Positions 23,141-35,496 of a stretch of DNA of 64,000 bases are shown one piece after another; position 1 is the stretch's first letter, and the number at the start of each line of letters is the position of its first letter. Source of the DNA: Anisodus tanguticus (taxonomy: Eukaryota; Streptophyta; Magnoliopsida; Solanales; Solanaceae); NCBI GenBank assembly GCA_034509755.1, contig CM067559.1:32478032-32542031 (forward strand), in the 5' to 3' direction. The notes under the pieces were generated by a model. That model saw only the letters and a list, made by a program, of their open reading frames with translations. It made no database searches and was not told where the DNA came from. The position numbers and the translations under genes are program-made.

Positions 23141-23870
23141 TGCAACTAATCTTTTTTCAATATTTGAATATTAAAAGTAACAAAAGATGGATTCTTATAA
23201 AAATTAAAAATATTGAGAATATTCTAACTAAAAGTTAATATTGAAAATAACAAGACATATTCTCGTAAAAATTAAAAATTAAAAATGTTGAGATATTCCA
23301 ACTTAAAATTAAAAGTAGCATAGTCACATACTCAAGTAACTCCAATGAATGATATAAAATTTAGTCTTTGATCAGCTTTTTAATCTTCTATATATTTTGT
23401 GATTGTAAAATTTGTTCTTGTTATACATTTGTGTTAATAAATGATTATGAAAAGAAAAACAAATCTGGATTAAAGCATTACTTTTGTAGTTATACAATGA
23501 TGGAGTCCTTGAGCAGCAAATACATAGCAATCGTCTTGCCTATATAATTCATTAAAAAACAATCATCTCACTTTGTTGTGCACAACAAACTTCCCCAAGG
23601 CCATTGGAAAAATAGTGTCAAAGTCTTCTTTGCAGGATTATAGCATTGTACGTTGTCCATTGAGACACATGAAATTTTAAGCTTAATCACATTCAAACGA
23701 GGCTTACAAAAATGATAGAATAATACATTACAGAGCTTCATCACTATATTCTATATTATCTTCTTATTCGATAGGGAAAACAAATATAAAAATTACATTA
23801 AAAATAATGGGGAAAAAAAGTTAATAGAACAAAAGCCAGAATCAGTAAGCTCTCCACTTTCTCCATACCA
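23141..23870. other. AT-rich intergenic stretch
   Basis: Contains two short near-copies of 'aatattgagaatattctaact' (about 23205 and 23285) but no coding region. Nothing else recognised. Confidence 0.4.
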
Positions 23871-23877
23871 GTCAAAT

Positions 23878-24310
23878 TGTTAAACATAGCAATATACATG
23901 TGATATACACTGAATATATATCACATGTATATTGCTGAAGAAAGCAGCAAACAGAAGGGCAGTCCAGAGGCAGCAGTTGGGCCTCTCAGCAGTGGCCCAA
24001 CTCGTGAATAAGGCAGCAGTGCAGTCCAGCAGTTGGGCCTCCAGTTCGTGGTCCAACACGTCCAGCCCATGGACGAATTTAGGACAGAAAATCAATGGCC
24101 AAACCTTGTATATTAAGGAAAGTATATTAAGTGTATATTGTAGTATATTTAGAATAGGATATACACTTACCATATTGTATAGTTAGAATTATGGTAGAAG
24201 AAGGATTTAGAAGTAGAATAGGAAAATGATTTTCCTATTATGGAAATATGTAACTTGTATATATAGCCTTTCAATTAATGAAAATAATCAAGGGGATTAT
24301 TTCTTTCACA
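23878..24310 (+). repeat. LTR-like segment beginning with a long hairpin
   Basis: Starts TGTTAAACATAGC and ends TTCTTTCACA, about 430 bp, with a TATA-like stretch 'cttgtatatatagcc' near 24255. A perfect 20-bp inverted repeat lies just inside the left end. Possible solo LTR, but no clean 5-bp target duplication was found. Confidence 0.35.
23888..23936. repeat. Perfect 20-bp inverted repeat (hairpin)
   Basis: Arms 23888-23907 (agcaatatacatgtgatata) and 23917-23936 are exact reverse complements separated by 9 bp. Confidence 0.9.
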
Positions 24311-24618
24311 AATTCCCACTTTTTCTTCTCTAATTTCTTTTACAAAATTCTCATGCTTCTGCAAAATCAATAAATTTTAAAATACTTTCTTTTCATTAAT
24401 TAGTTCTTTTTATCATTCCTATAAATAAAAAAAATTGAAGAGAAAAAAATAATGGAGTGACATCATGCATGCACACCAGAGGATATTAAAAAAACTCATA
24501 ATCATACCCAAAAAAGAAAGCCAAAGTTCTGTTAAAAATCAAGACATAAATTAATTATTAGGATAAATAAAGAGCAAGAAAATTAACTATATATTGTTCT
24601 TCTGGTTGTCAATATGAC

Positions 24619-25408
24619 TGTTGGATGCTTTCTCAAGCTTTACTTTTTTATGTTTTACGGTTTCTCAAATGGTCGTGACCTACTATGAAATAATGGATAA
24701 TAGTCTCCCAAGATAAAACAGTAACAATCAACAACACAAAGCAAGTAATGTTTATTCTGGCGAAGAAAACTAAATATAGAACAGATTGTTGTGTTTCTGT
24801 TTCTGGCGAAGAATTTTTTTGAGTGTTTCTGTATTTCGAACAGAACATAAGAGTTTTTGGTTCGTGTGTTTAAAATTGAATAGTAATGTTCAATTTATAG
24901 GTGAAGAGGAGGGGCCATTGCAATGTTTCTGAAATCTTCAGGGACCAAAGTGTAAATAAGACATACTTCAGGGATCAAAAAGAAAATTCCGGAAGACAGC
25001 ACGTGACCCGTGACCCGAGCCCGAGCCGGACGGGCGCGCGGCGGCGGCGCGCATGGGGCTTAGCCCCGAACCCAAGCTCACCTAGGTCCTCCCTCTTCTA
25101 AATACATGGGTTACCCTTACTAAAAAATAGAGTTTATATAGTGCGTAATCCTTCCATCTTCTACCTATGTGAGAGATTTATTATTTTGGCCTACACAATC
25201 CAGCTATTCATGTCTCAAACATCTTACTTTGTGTACCAATATCTCATTCATTTCTTAGAGAAATTTGACGATACTTGTCACTAATATCATCTACTCATTT
25301 AGTAGATTAGGCATGTGCGAAGAAACGATGTTTCCGACATGCGGGGCCCACATGTTTAAGTCACCAAAGACGGGAAAAATTCAATCCCACATAGTTAAAT
25401 TTCCAACA
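24619..25408 (-). repeat. 3' LTR of the truncated Copia
   Basis: The inner edge is firm from the polypurine tract; the outer edge rests on the CA dinucleotide only. A TATA-like CTATAAATTGAAC lies near 24890-24902. The CpG-rich block at about 25015-25060 (gggcgcgcggcggcggcgcgc) is the reverse-complement counterpart of the one in the solo LTR at 22034, so the two LTRs are relatives in opposite orientation. Confidence 0.65.
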
Positions 25409-25859
25409 ATCCCTCCTAAAAGAGAATTGGTGCACACAGGGTGCCAAAGTTCAACAATCTTTCAGCGGAAAGATATTGCATCAGGAAAGGTAGCTTTCGG
25501 CTTTGAACCTTCCTTAGTCGATTGCCATCAGATTTACTTACTGCGCGGTGAACGTGATGTCTTGAACCGTCAGTGTTTAGTGTAAACCAAGACAATGATA
25601 TCAACACAATAACTCCCCTTATTTATTTCTTCTCATAGTTTTGTCCGTTGTGGCCATGGACAACTCTTGAATTCTTAAGTGCATACATTTGAAGCGGCCT
25701 ATCTTCGCACTTAAATAGGGATCTCCTATAAGGTATCCTGCTATACCCCACTCGCAAGTGTTAGGAATCATTAAAGGTTTTAGAAACTTATTCTTTACCC
25801 ATTGTGCAAGTAGCACTTAATGTCTATCGCGGGAACACCTTTGAAATTATATTTCTTTA

Positions 25860-27040
25860 AAGAATAATAATCTGAAGTGCTCTTACTTCAAGTGAAGCGC
25901 TAAAACTGAACCTCTACAGTTTAGTTGTCCTATTGAACCAAATTCTTAGGATCTCCGATCAGTAAGGTTAGGTTATCACCATAAATATTCTTATTGTTTG
26001 GGTTTCAAACCCACTCCCCTAGACATGCAGAATATTTGATCTTTGGGTAGGCCTTTAGTTAATGGATCTGCTATATTATCCTTTGATATGACGTAATCAA
26101 TAGAAATGACACCCATGGTGATCAACTGTCTAAATGGACTTATGTCTCCGACGAATATGTCAAGACTTGCCGTTGTACATATTGTTCCGTGCCCTTCCTA
26201 AAGCCGATTGACTGTCACAGTGAATCATCACCGAAGGTACGGGTTTATCCCAACAAGGAATATCCTCTAAGAAGTCGTGAAGTCATTCTACTTCTTCTCA
26301 TGCTTTATCCAAAGCAATAAACTCTTATTTCATCGTGGATCGGGCGATGCATGTTTGCTTAGAGGACTTCTAAGACACAGCCCCACCACCAAGTATGAAA
26401 ACATACCCACTAGTGAATTTAGTATTTTTTATGTCTGATATCCAGTTTGCATCATTTATCCTTCCAATACAGTTGGATATCTTGAATAATGTAATCCGTA
26501 AGTCAGCGAATATTTCAGATATCGTAGTATCCGATTTAACGTCTTCCAGTGATCATTTCTAGGATTACGAGTAAACCTAGCCAACTTATTGACTGGATAA
26601 CCGATATCGGGTCGGGTGCAATTTGTAATGTACATTAAGCTACCAATGACCGCGCATATCGCTTTTAGGACACGGGTGCACCACGATTCTTATCAATTCT
26701 ATGATTCATATCCATTGGTGACTTCATAGGGGGACTGTCAAATACATCAAATTTCCTCAAAACATCTTCAATATAATGAGATGTAGATAAGACCAGCCCG
26801 TCAGATGTCTTAGAAATCTTAATTCCTAAGATTACATCTGCAGTACTCATATCCTTTATGTCGAAACATTGTTTCAACATATTCTTGGTTTCCAGGATCA
26901 AGTCTAGACTACTTCCAGTGATGAGCATGTCATTTACATAAAGGCATATCATGACAAATGAGTCAGAGTTCCCTTTGATATAGATACATTTATCACAATC
27001 ATTTATGGAGAAACTTTTTGATAATAAAGTATTATCAAAC
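25860..27040 (-). pseudogene. Copia RT/RNase H remnant with YVND
   Basis: The open part 26952-26665 reads FVMICLYVNDMLITGSSLD and then MSTADVILGIKI. The upstream frame gives FSINDCDKCIYIKG and runs to about 27040. The catalytic YVDD box is YVND, a loss of one metal-binding aspartate. RNase H sequence follows down to about 26000 in broken frames. Confidence 0.75.
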
Positions 27041-28640
27041 TTTTTATTTGGATTTTCAGATTACGGTGGATTATGTATATAACTTTTAGAAAATTTAGAT
27101 TTCGAAATTGGGACTTTGAATCCGTGTTTTAAAAGATGTTTTTTGGGCTAGTCTCAGGGCAAGGAGTACCAAAAACACACTGAGGCGTACTCATGGGGCA
27201 TAAGTATCATGGGTCGTAAGCCCCCAACGTGTTGGCATTCATTTGAGGCGTAAGCCTCAAGAACTTTTTAAAGTTTAAGCCAAAATTAATTATCGGGAAT
27301 TGAGGATTGACCTTATTACGCTATTCAAAGCATCAAGAAAAAAATGTATTGAAAGTTCGAATGCGTCTTGTCCAAATTAGTCCAACTTCGTACCTTTCCG
27401 GCATAAACCGTATATCTCAGAGAGGTCGTATTTCTTTGGGTTGGTAGTAATGGAATGCGAGAACCTTATTCCATCTATAGGAGATCCTCGTTTATTCAGT
27501 AATTATAATTTTGAAAAAGAAAAAGCAAAAATTATACTATTGAGGTGGCTTATGTTACGTGAGAATTATTTCCTGTTTGGCCAAGTTTATTTTTCTTCAA
27601 AAATACTTATTTTTTTCACAAGTGCTTATTTTTTAAAAAAAAGAGGTGTTGGCCAAGTTTTGGAGAAAAAATAAGTGCTTTTGGGGAGTAGCAGAAACAA
27701 TTTTTAAGAAGCTAAAAAAATAATTTTTTCCCAGAAGCAGAAGCATTTTTTAGTTTTTGTCTTGGCAAAAATACTCTTAGTAAAAGAAGTTATATACCAT
27801 AATAACCCTACTTAACTAAATTTATTAATAAACATAATATTCTACACCAAGACTTCAATGGCAATAGTTCGACGGCAATATCACTTTCTACGTGATCAAC
27901 TACTCATTTTTACAAGTTATGATTTCTTGAATATATTCTTTTTATGTATTCTGCATATAAAGATCTTTTGCGCTTTGTAATATGTTATTTTTGGGGTGAT
28001 TCTTTTATATTTGTGAATTGACGTTTGATATATTTTAATTGCGCTGAAAGAATCAAGTAATTATCATTTTTATTTTCATATTTTACTTAAATAAAGTGAA
28101 AACTTAATCATAGTCTTTCATAATAAATATTTAAATTATTTATCTACTTAATAATATTATTAATTATTAAGTAAATCTATTCATGTCCTTGTTCGTACTT
28201 TGATATTTAAAAACACTTTTTGAAAAGCTTGGCCAAACATAAATTGTTGCACAAAAGTGTTTTTTAAATTGGTTGACCAAACACAAATTACTTCTCACCA
28301 AACCTATTTTTTTGAAAAGCACTTTTAAAAAAAAATCAAAATAATAGATTTTAGAAACTTGATCAGGCTATTACTGTAATAAATATAATTTAAGAAAAAA
28401 GGAAGAAATTGGAGAGCGCATATGACCAAGGGCGCGTGTCATGTAGCTTCTTTTTTATATACTCTAATTTGTTATTTTTTTACAAGTAGATTCATATAAC
28501 TTAATTTTAAAAAGAAATAAAACATATATTCTATAGCTTGTTTAGCCAAAACTTGGGTAAATTCCTTTTCAATTTTTATATTTGATTTGTGAAAACTTTT
28601 GAAAAATATTTTCAAGTTCCAAGTGTCATTTTACATTGAT
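27041..28640. repeat. AT-rich region with scattered 'ttggccaa' repeats
   Basis: 'gtttggccaagttt', 'ttggccaaacataaatt' and 'aagtgctt' blocks recur at 27577-27770 and 28215-28335 in opposite sense. They resemble a common Solanaceae non-autonomous element, but ends were not defined. No gene seen. Confidence 0.4.
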
Positions 28641-29525
28641 TGTGTCATCCTCACCCCCCGACACATTTCATCTTCACCTTCACCCTCATCGCCTCTATCC
28701 CCACCACCCCACACCCCCTATCCTCACCCCATCTCTCATAACATTCGTCTAAATTATATATAAATGATTTTAGAGTAATACTTACAAAAAAATAAGTATG
28801 AAATCTGCTTATTTTTTCTGACCTTCCTAACGAATACACCCCAAAAGTGCCTATTTTTCATGTAAAAACACTTATTTAAAAGAATGAAGGTGTTAGGTCA
28901 AAAATTTTATGAAGAAATAAGTGTTTTTAGTAGGTTTAAAAGCGGAAAAAGTAGCTTTTTTAGGACAAGATTAGAGCTAGGCATAGATTGAGCAAAATTG
29001 AGATCCAAACCGAAATTTGATTTTTTGGATTTGGTTTGATTTTTCATATTACGATTGGATTCTGTATTTAGTTTTCTAAGAATTTAGATTTTGAGTTTGG
29101 GACATTGAATTTTCGGATATCCGAAAGTCCGATATTTTTATAACTTGTATTTATCTCCATTGATTAGGCATAAGCCCATAATCTAATACTAAGTCCAATA
29201 CCCTATTAAATTGGTCACTATATTCTATTAGGCTAATGAAAAGTGTATACTAACAATAGTGGTTGTCAGCGATGGTTGTGATGGCATGAGTTGTTGGTAG
29301 TGATGGTTGGTGGTTGACGACAATAATAGTTGTTGTGATTGCAGAGGTGATTAATGACGACGGATAGGGTGAAGAGTGGGTGGGGATAGGTGGGTGGTGG
29401 TAGTTGCGATGGCAGATGTGGTTAGTGATGGGTAGGGTGGGGATGGGTGGGGTGGGGTTGGAGGGGTGGTTGGTGGTTGGGAGGGTGGGGCGGGGTGGAG
29501 CTGGTAGTTGTGTACAAAGTGGTAG
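28640..29525. repeat. C-rich and G-rich low-complexity tracts
   Basis: The plus strand is C-rich at 28650-28735 (ccccaccaccccacacccc) and G-rich at 29340-29515 (gggtggggatgggtggggtgg and similar). The two tracts are roughly complementary in composition. The G-rich tract ends about 20 bp before Copia-A. Long open frames here are low-complexity artefacts. Confidence 0.6.
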
Positions 29526-29538
29526 TATAAATTATCCA

Positions 29539-29756
29539 TGTAAGATGATATTAATCTCCCTTGAGGAGTCTTTCATTAATATCAAGGTATATATAGAGTA
29601 CAATATTCATCCCTTATACAATAGGAATCCTAAGCCTATACAAAAGAGGAATCCTAAGCCTATACAAAAGAGGAATCCTAGTCTTACCATAATTATATTT
29701 ACACAATATATGAAAATATTCTAATTATGGGTAGGGAATATATTTACACGTTTACA
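29539..29756 (-). repeat. Copia-A 3' LTR
   Basis: 218 bp, TGTAAG...TTTACA on the plus strand. Contains repeats of 'aggaatcctaagcctataca' (about 29625-29680) and a TATATATA box (about 29588). Confidence 0.93.
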
Positions 29757-29799
29757 CACCCACTCAGTCGGAGCGGGAGGAGGCCGGACGCTGAGACTG

Positions 29800-32700
29800 G
29801 CTCTGAAGTCAAGAAATAACTGTCTGGGAAGTCCTTTGGTAAATATGTCTGTATACTAATAGGATGATGGAACATGTAACACTCTGACATGGCCTAACGC
29901 AACTTTCTCACGAACGAAGTGTAGGTCTATCTCAATATGCTTGGTTCGCTGATGTTGAACCGTATTATGAGAAAGATAGATGGCAGAGATGTTATCACAA
30001 TAGATGCCTGACGCAAAGGACACTGAAGTTCTAACAGTAAATTTCTGAGCCAACAAATCTCAACTACTACATTTGCAACGCCTCGTACTCTCGGCCTCGG
30101 CCTTTGGAGCGAGATAGGGTAGCCTGTCGCTTGGCAGACCAAGAAATCAGATTATCCCCTAAGAAAACACAAAAGCCAGAGGTGGAGCGTCGCGTGTCCG
30201 GACACCCTGCCCAATCTGCATCCGTATATGAAAGCAACCCGTCGGTGCGAGAGGGGTATAGGTGCAAACCATAATCAAGAGTGCCCTTAATGTATCGAAT
30301 GATACGCTTAAGAGCGATGAAATGAGACTCCCCGGGGGCATGCATGAATAAGCACACCGTTTGAACAACATAAGCTATCTCTCGGCCGGTGAATGTGAGA
30401 TGCGAAGTGCACTGCAAGGCTCCTATACGAGTAGGATCGTAGAGGCGGAGCACCATCCATAGCACCGAGCTTAGATTTGGAATCAACCGGAGTAGGCACC
30501 TCTTTGCGGTTCGCCATCTTAGCCCCGTACACAATCTCTTCGCATACTTACGCCGACACAAGAACATATGATTGGCGGACACTGGTCACCGATATCCCCA
30601 AAAAGTAACTCGGCTTTCCCAAATCGGTCATTGCAAATTCGGACTTGAGCAAGCCAATAATCTCATTTTTCAATCCGTCGGAGGAGGCGGTAAGAACAAT
30701 ATCATCCAGGTAAAGTAATAAGTAAGTGTGCTACTACCTCGATGAAAAATGAAAAGTGATGTATCACTCTTGCTGCATACAAACCCAATCGCAAGATATA
30801 CCGGCAAAGCGATCATACCACGCACGGGGGCACGCTTCATGCCATATAGTGACTTACGGAGACGGCACGCATAGTGAGGAAGCTATTTGGATGGGTGAAC
30901 CCCGGTGGCGATGCATGTAGATTGTCTCTCTCGATCCCCATGTAAGAATGCATTCTTCACATCAAGTTGATGGATCGGCCGGTGTTTGCCCATGGCTATG
31001 CTTAAAACTCGTGCGGATGGTAGCCGGTTTGACAACCGGTGAAGGTCTCACCACAATCAATGCCCTCTCGCCGATTTGTGCCATTAGCCACAAGACGGGC
31101 CTTATACCTCTCAAGATCCCCATTGTCTCCGAACTTGTGACGAAATAGCCACATACAACGAATGACATTCACCCCCTCGTGTCTAGGTACTAGATCCCAC
31201 GTGTCTTTGTTTAGTTAAAGCATTGAATTCCTCATACATAGCCGCATTCCAATTAGGGTCTTGTTTGGCCAATTTTGGGTTCTTTGGAAGTGGAGAGATG
31301 GTTTGGGCGGACAAGTTGAAATGGACTTTGGGTTTGAAGATTCCATGCTTTGAACGAGTTTCCATTGGATGGGTAGGGACGGTGGGTGGTGAGTGGTGTC
31401 CGAGACGGGGGTAAAGTCGGATAAGGAGAGGGTGGGGGCGAAGCCGTCGGAGGTGTCGTGGCTCCTGGATCGAGAGTCGCGGTGCTAGAAGGTTGACAGG
31501 CTTCTCTGAAGTTTGGGTGTCGCGGCTCTGACGATGAAACAGAGGATGTGAGTTGTTCGATTATGAGGGGAGAGATGGCATACTCGTCAAGAAATGAGTA
31601 GTCCTGTTTTTGGAATTTTGGAAGATTCGAAAACGGGAATGTGGTCTCGTCGAATGTGACGTGACGAGATATGTGGATCTGACGAGTCGATAAGTCATAG
31701 CATAGATAGCCCCTATGGTTCGGCGGGAATCCTAGAAAGACACATGGAGTAGACCTAGGAGCAAGCTTGTGAGGGGCGGTGGAGCTAAGGTTGGGATAGC
31801 ACAGACAACCAAAAATTCGTAGATGATCATAAGAGGGGATTCTATAGTAGAGGATTTCGGTAGGGGACATATTGTGAAGAGTGCTAGTAGGGAGAATATT
31901 TAGAGTGTATTCTGACATTTTAGCAGCATAGACCCAGAAGGGTGGAGGGAGGGAGGCATGAATCAATAGGGTGCGAATCATATTGTTAATGGTGCGGATG
32001 ATTCTTTCGACTTTACCATTTTGTGGTGAGGTGTGAGGGCGGGGAGAAGCGAAAGACCATGCCATTATTGGTACAAAAGCGGTGAAACATAGAGTTATTG
32101 AATTCACGACCATTATCGCACTGAAATGATTTTATGCCTTTTCCAAATTGTGTTTGAATGAAATTGCGAAACTCAAGAAATTTGACAAACACTTCCGATT
32201 TAAATTTAAGAGGGTATAACCAAACGTAGTGTGAAAAATCATCAAGAAACACAAGATAGTATTTATGACCGAGAGAACTAGGGATAGGAGATGTCCATAA
32301 ATCGGCATGTATGATATCAAAAGGAGCAAATGTAACACTAGTAGATGATTTAAACGGAAGACGAATATATTTGCCTAAAGAGCAAGAAACACAATTTTGG
32401 GCAAGTTTCCCATTACAAGCAATGAAATTGTTGCCTCTAAGAAAATTAAAAAGCGGGACTCTGGATGACCAAGCCTATTATGCCGGGTTGAAGAAGAAAC
32501 AGCCGCTAGAGTGATGGGAGAGCAAGATTTGGCAGCGGAGGTGGAAGTGAATGGATAGAGATCCCCCATGCTATTGCATCTCGTAAGAGGTGTCCCCGTA
32601 TGAAGATCCTTTACAGTAAAACCAAAAGGGTCAAAATCCACAGAGACAAAATTATTACGAGTAAATTGGCGAACAGATATGAGGTTCTTAATCATGTGTG

Positions 32701-34026
32701 GGGCATATAGGGTGTTTTTGAGGGAGAATGGTGGATGAGGAGGTTGTGTGTATGAGGTACCATAACCCTTAACTGGAATGCGCTGTCCACTACCAACTGT
32801 AACATATTGAGGATGCTTTAAACAAAACAGTTTAGGAATAGTACCTGCAGACTGGGTGACGTGAGATGTGGCGCCTGAGTCCATGTACCAAGTAATGTCA
32901 GGTTGTTGCATAGATAGGCTGCTGAACGCCTGACCTAACTCAGTGGGTGTCATGCCGGAGGAGGGCTGCGGGACCTGACCTTGCATGAAGTGGGCTTGCT
33001 GTGGGGCTGGAGTGGGGCCTAACAAATCGGGGTAAGAATACGGATTGTATGGCTGCTGGTACTGGAATGGACTTGGCATCGCGACTTTGAACTGGGGTGC
33101 CGCGGCTCTGTACCGGGGCGTCGCGGCGCTGTAGACGAACTGCTGAGGAGTCGCGGCCCAGTTGTTCTGCGATCTCTGTTGATGTTGCTGCTGTTGGTTC
33201 TGTTAACCGTGACCCTTGCCACGACCACGGCCTCCTCTACCGCCGCGGCCTTTTCCACCCTTGCCGCCACGGCCCTGCAGCTGTTGGGAGTTGTATGGTG
33301 GCGTCTGATCTTGGGGTTGCGTGTCGACAGCTAACACCTGCTGGGCGTGCTCATCCTGCTTAGCACGACGGGTTTCTTCGAGCAACAATTGTGAGCGAGC
33401 TTTGTTAAAACTCGGTAGCGGATCTGCCTGTTGAATAATGGTGGCCAAAGTATCATATTCGCCCTTAGTAAGGCCAGAAATCATTTGTAGCACCATTTCA
33501 TCGTCAGTGACAGGCGTGCCGATGTTGGAGAGTTGATCCGCTAGAAGTTTAAGCTGCTTGCAGTACTCAGAGACATTGGAGAAGTTTTCAAGACGTGTTT
33601 TGTTGAATTGTTCTTCCAAATACACGGCATGAGTGTGCTTGTTGTCCTGAAAAATTTCCTCCAAACGATTCCACAAGTCAAGGGCTGTGGAGTCAGATTT
33701 CATGATAGTAAGGAGCAAATCCTGAGAGATACTACCATATATCCATTGTTTGACGCCGGCGTCGAGACGATGCCAGATAGAATCATCAACCTCCGTTGGG
33801 CGCGGAATAGTGTCATCAATATGGTCAAGCACGTTATAGAGACATGCATGATTGCGAAAAGTTCAACCTGGGGAGAATATTGGTTGTTTTCTTGATCAAG
33901 AATAATGGGAATATGGTTCTTGATGTTGAAAACAGTAAGGGCAGGATGAAACGGGGGTGATGACTTTGTGGTGGGATTTGTGGAGGTAGAGGCGTCAGAA
34001 AGTGTGGAAGAATCAGGGATAGCCAT
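29800..34026 (-). pseudogene. Copia-A gag-pol polyprotein, frameshifted
   Basis: Gag starts MAIPDSSTLS at 34026, shifts frame near 33840 and continues to 33206 (SNVSEYCKQLKLLADQL). It ends with a glycine/arginine tail (GGRGGRGRGKGHG) and an in-frame TAA (33205-33203), after which the same frame stays open through protease (TWYMDSGATSHV, about 32890). Integrase pieces follow (HNRLGHPE, CDNGREF) and then 32113-31253 (PHTSPQNGKVERIIRTI, LRIFGCLCYP). RT retains YLDD in LLLYLDDIVLT (about 30700). RNase H has SYTDADWAGCPDTRRSTSGF (about 30200). At least five frame changes are visible. Confidence 0.88.
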
Positions 34027-34163
34027 TTAGAGAAGAGAAGAAAGGATGAACAAAATCCGAAAAACAAGAAGAAAATCCGGGAGGGCCGCAGCGTAGGAGA
34101 GGCAGCCGGCGGCTGTGGAAGAGAAAGGTTTTTAGGGTTTTGTTTATTTGGCTCTTGATACCA

Positions 34164-34381
34164 TGTAAGATGATATTAATCTACCTTGAGGAGTCTTTCA
34201 TTAATATCAAGGTATATATAGAGTACAATATTCATCCCTTATACAATAGGAATCCTAAGCCTATACAAAAGAGGAATCCTAAGCCTATACAAAAGAGGAA
34301 TCCTAATCTTACCATAATTATATTTACACAATATATGAAAATATTCTAATTATGGGTAGGGAATATATTTACACATTTACA
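34164..34381 (-). repeat. Copia-A 5' LTR
   Basis: 218 bp, identical to 29539-29756 except for three substitutions. It abuts the primer-binding site on the left and the ATCCA target duplicate on the right. Confidence 0.95.
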
Positions 34382-34460
34382 ATCCATACAAAAATATTAT
34401 TTAATGATATTAAGACTTTGTTCAAAATCTTAATGATTAACATCTATTCAGACCAAATGA

Positions 34461-34620
34461 GTGCTTAAATCTTAATATAAATAAATGCACTTAATTATCT
34501 ACGATTTGAATCATCTAGAATTAGACCTTAATTAAGTGCAGTGCTTAAATCTTAATGTAAACAAATACACTTAATTATCTAAGATTTTAATCATTTAGAT
34601 TTAGACCTTCATTAAGTGCA
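34461..34620. repeat. Two 80-bp tandem units
   Basis: Units 34461-34540 and 34541-34620 both start gtgcttaaatcttaat and end attaagtgca, with a handful of substitutions. They lie inside an AT-rich MITE-like stretch (about 34400-34640). Confidence 0.85.
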
Positions 34621-34639
34621 AACAAACGTAGCCTAGTTT

Positions 34640-35496
34640 GACTTTGCAATTCATGAACAGAAGAAGAATAAGGAGTAAGAGATCAGGAGCGCGGATCCAG
34701 AAATGGTATATTATGGATGCTCAACTACTTTTAGTTTGGAAACTGCTACATAGAGTAGTTGCTCAATTAATATATTTAAATGAAGTACTAGAATTTGTAT
34801 ATAAATAATAATGTTTGTAACGAAATGTCTGTTCAGGGCTAAATTATGTTGCTTGACCTATATGTGTGAAGTTCTAAAAAACGTTGATAAAAGTTAAATA
34901 CCAGACCCCTACGGGAAGCACCACAATAAATCTTGAACCACAAGACATTTGGTCATTATAGGACGGAATAAAAATACAGGATCACTTCTTAGGACTCGTT
35001 GAAAATCATTATAATCTAATTTATAGCCCTTTATGGGGCAAAGTGAATCAGAGTACGCAATGAGGAAACTTTACCTTAAATTTGAGACAGCCCTTAGCCT
35101 TTCTGAAGTGTGGTTCATGAAAACCCCAAGGCACTACTTGGAAATAACGAGCATAAGAAAACTTTTGAGTTAAATATATCTTTCTACTTGTGTATTTGGT
35201 TTAACTTTACCAGAAATCCAATACCTTTTATTGACATAAGAGTACACAAGAGGAAGAGCATTAGATCCAATAATACTCTTTTGCTACACAAAATATGGAA
35301 AAGAAATAGAGATTCCAATGAATGCCCTAAAAAAAAGTGATATTGAAATAACAGACTTAAATGTTTCAGAAGAAATCCACAAATAAACTAGAGTATGCAT
35401 TTCTTTGCATGATAAACAAAGGCAAAGACGAGGGCGAGGCTTATGTAGCATTTGATGGAAAACTCTACGAGCTACTATTCATTCACCATTCATCAT
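34640..35496. other. Downstream flank of the DnaJ gene
   Basis: AT-rich, no convincing gene. A minus-strand AATAAA-like signal near 35226-35232 could serve as the DnaJ poly(A) signal, about 265 bp after the stop. Confidence 0.3.

Larger units (their letters stand above)
24619..27040 (-). mobile_element. 5'-truncated Copia (Tnt1-like) with 3' LTR
   Basis: On the minus strand, reverse transcriptase and RNase H pieces (from about 27040) lead to a polypurine tract (AGGAGGGAT, near 25409-25421) and then an LTR starting TGTTGGAAAT at 25408. The LTR appears to end ATCCAACA at 24619. All upstream parts (gag, protease, integrase, 5' LTR) are missing. Confidence 0.75.
29539..34381 (-). mobile_element. 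Copia-A: structurally complete Copia, 4843 bp, coding region broken
   Basis: Two 218-bp LTRs (29539-29756 and 34164-34381) differ at 3 positions. An exact target duplication ATCCA flanks the element (29534-29538 and 34382-34386). The primer-binding site (TGGTATCAAGAGCC on the minus strand) is at 34150-34163 and the polypurine side at 29757-29780. Domain order is gag, protease, integrase, RT, RNase H. Frameshifts and stops break the polyprotein in several places. Confidence 0.95.

Noticed and set aside
24901..25101. 66-codon frame with arginine run
   Set aside because: Comes from the CpG-rich island of the truncated Copia LTR.
29351..29724. Proline/histidine-rich and glycine-rich frames
   Set aside because: Produced by the low-complexity G-rich tract and the LTR; not genes.
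35110..35340. 76-codon plus-strand frame downstream of DnaJ
   Set aside because: No domain, AT-rich, likely within or near the DnaJ 3' UTR on the opposite strand.
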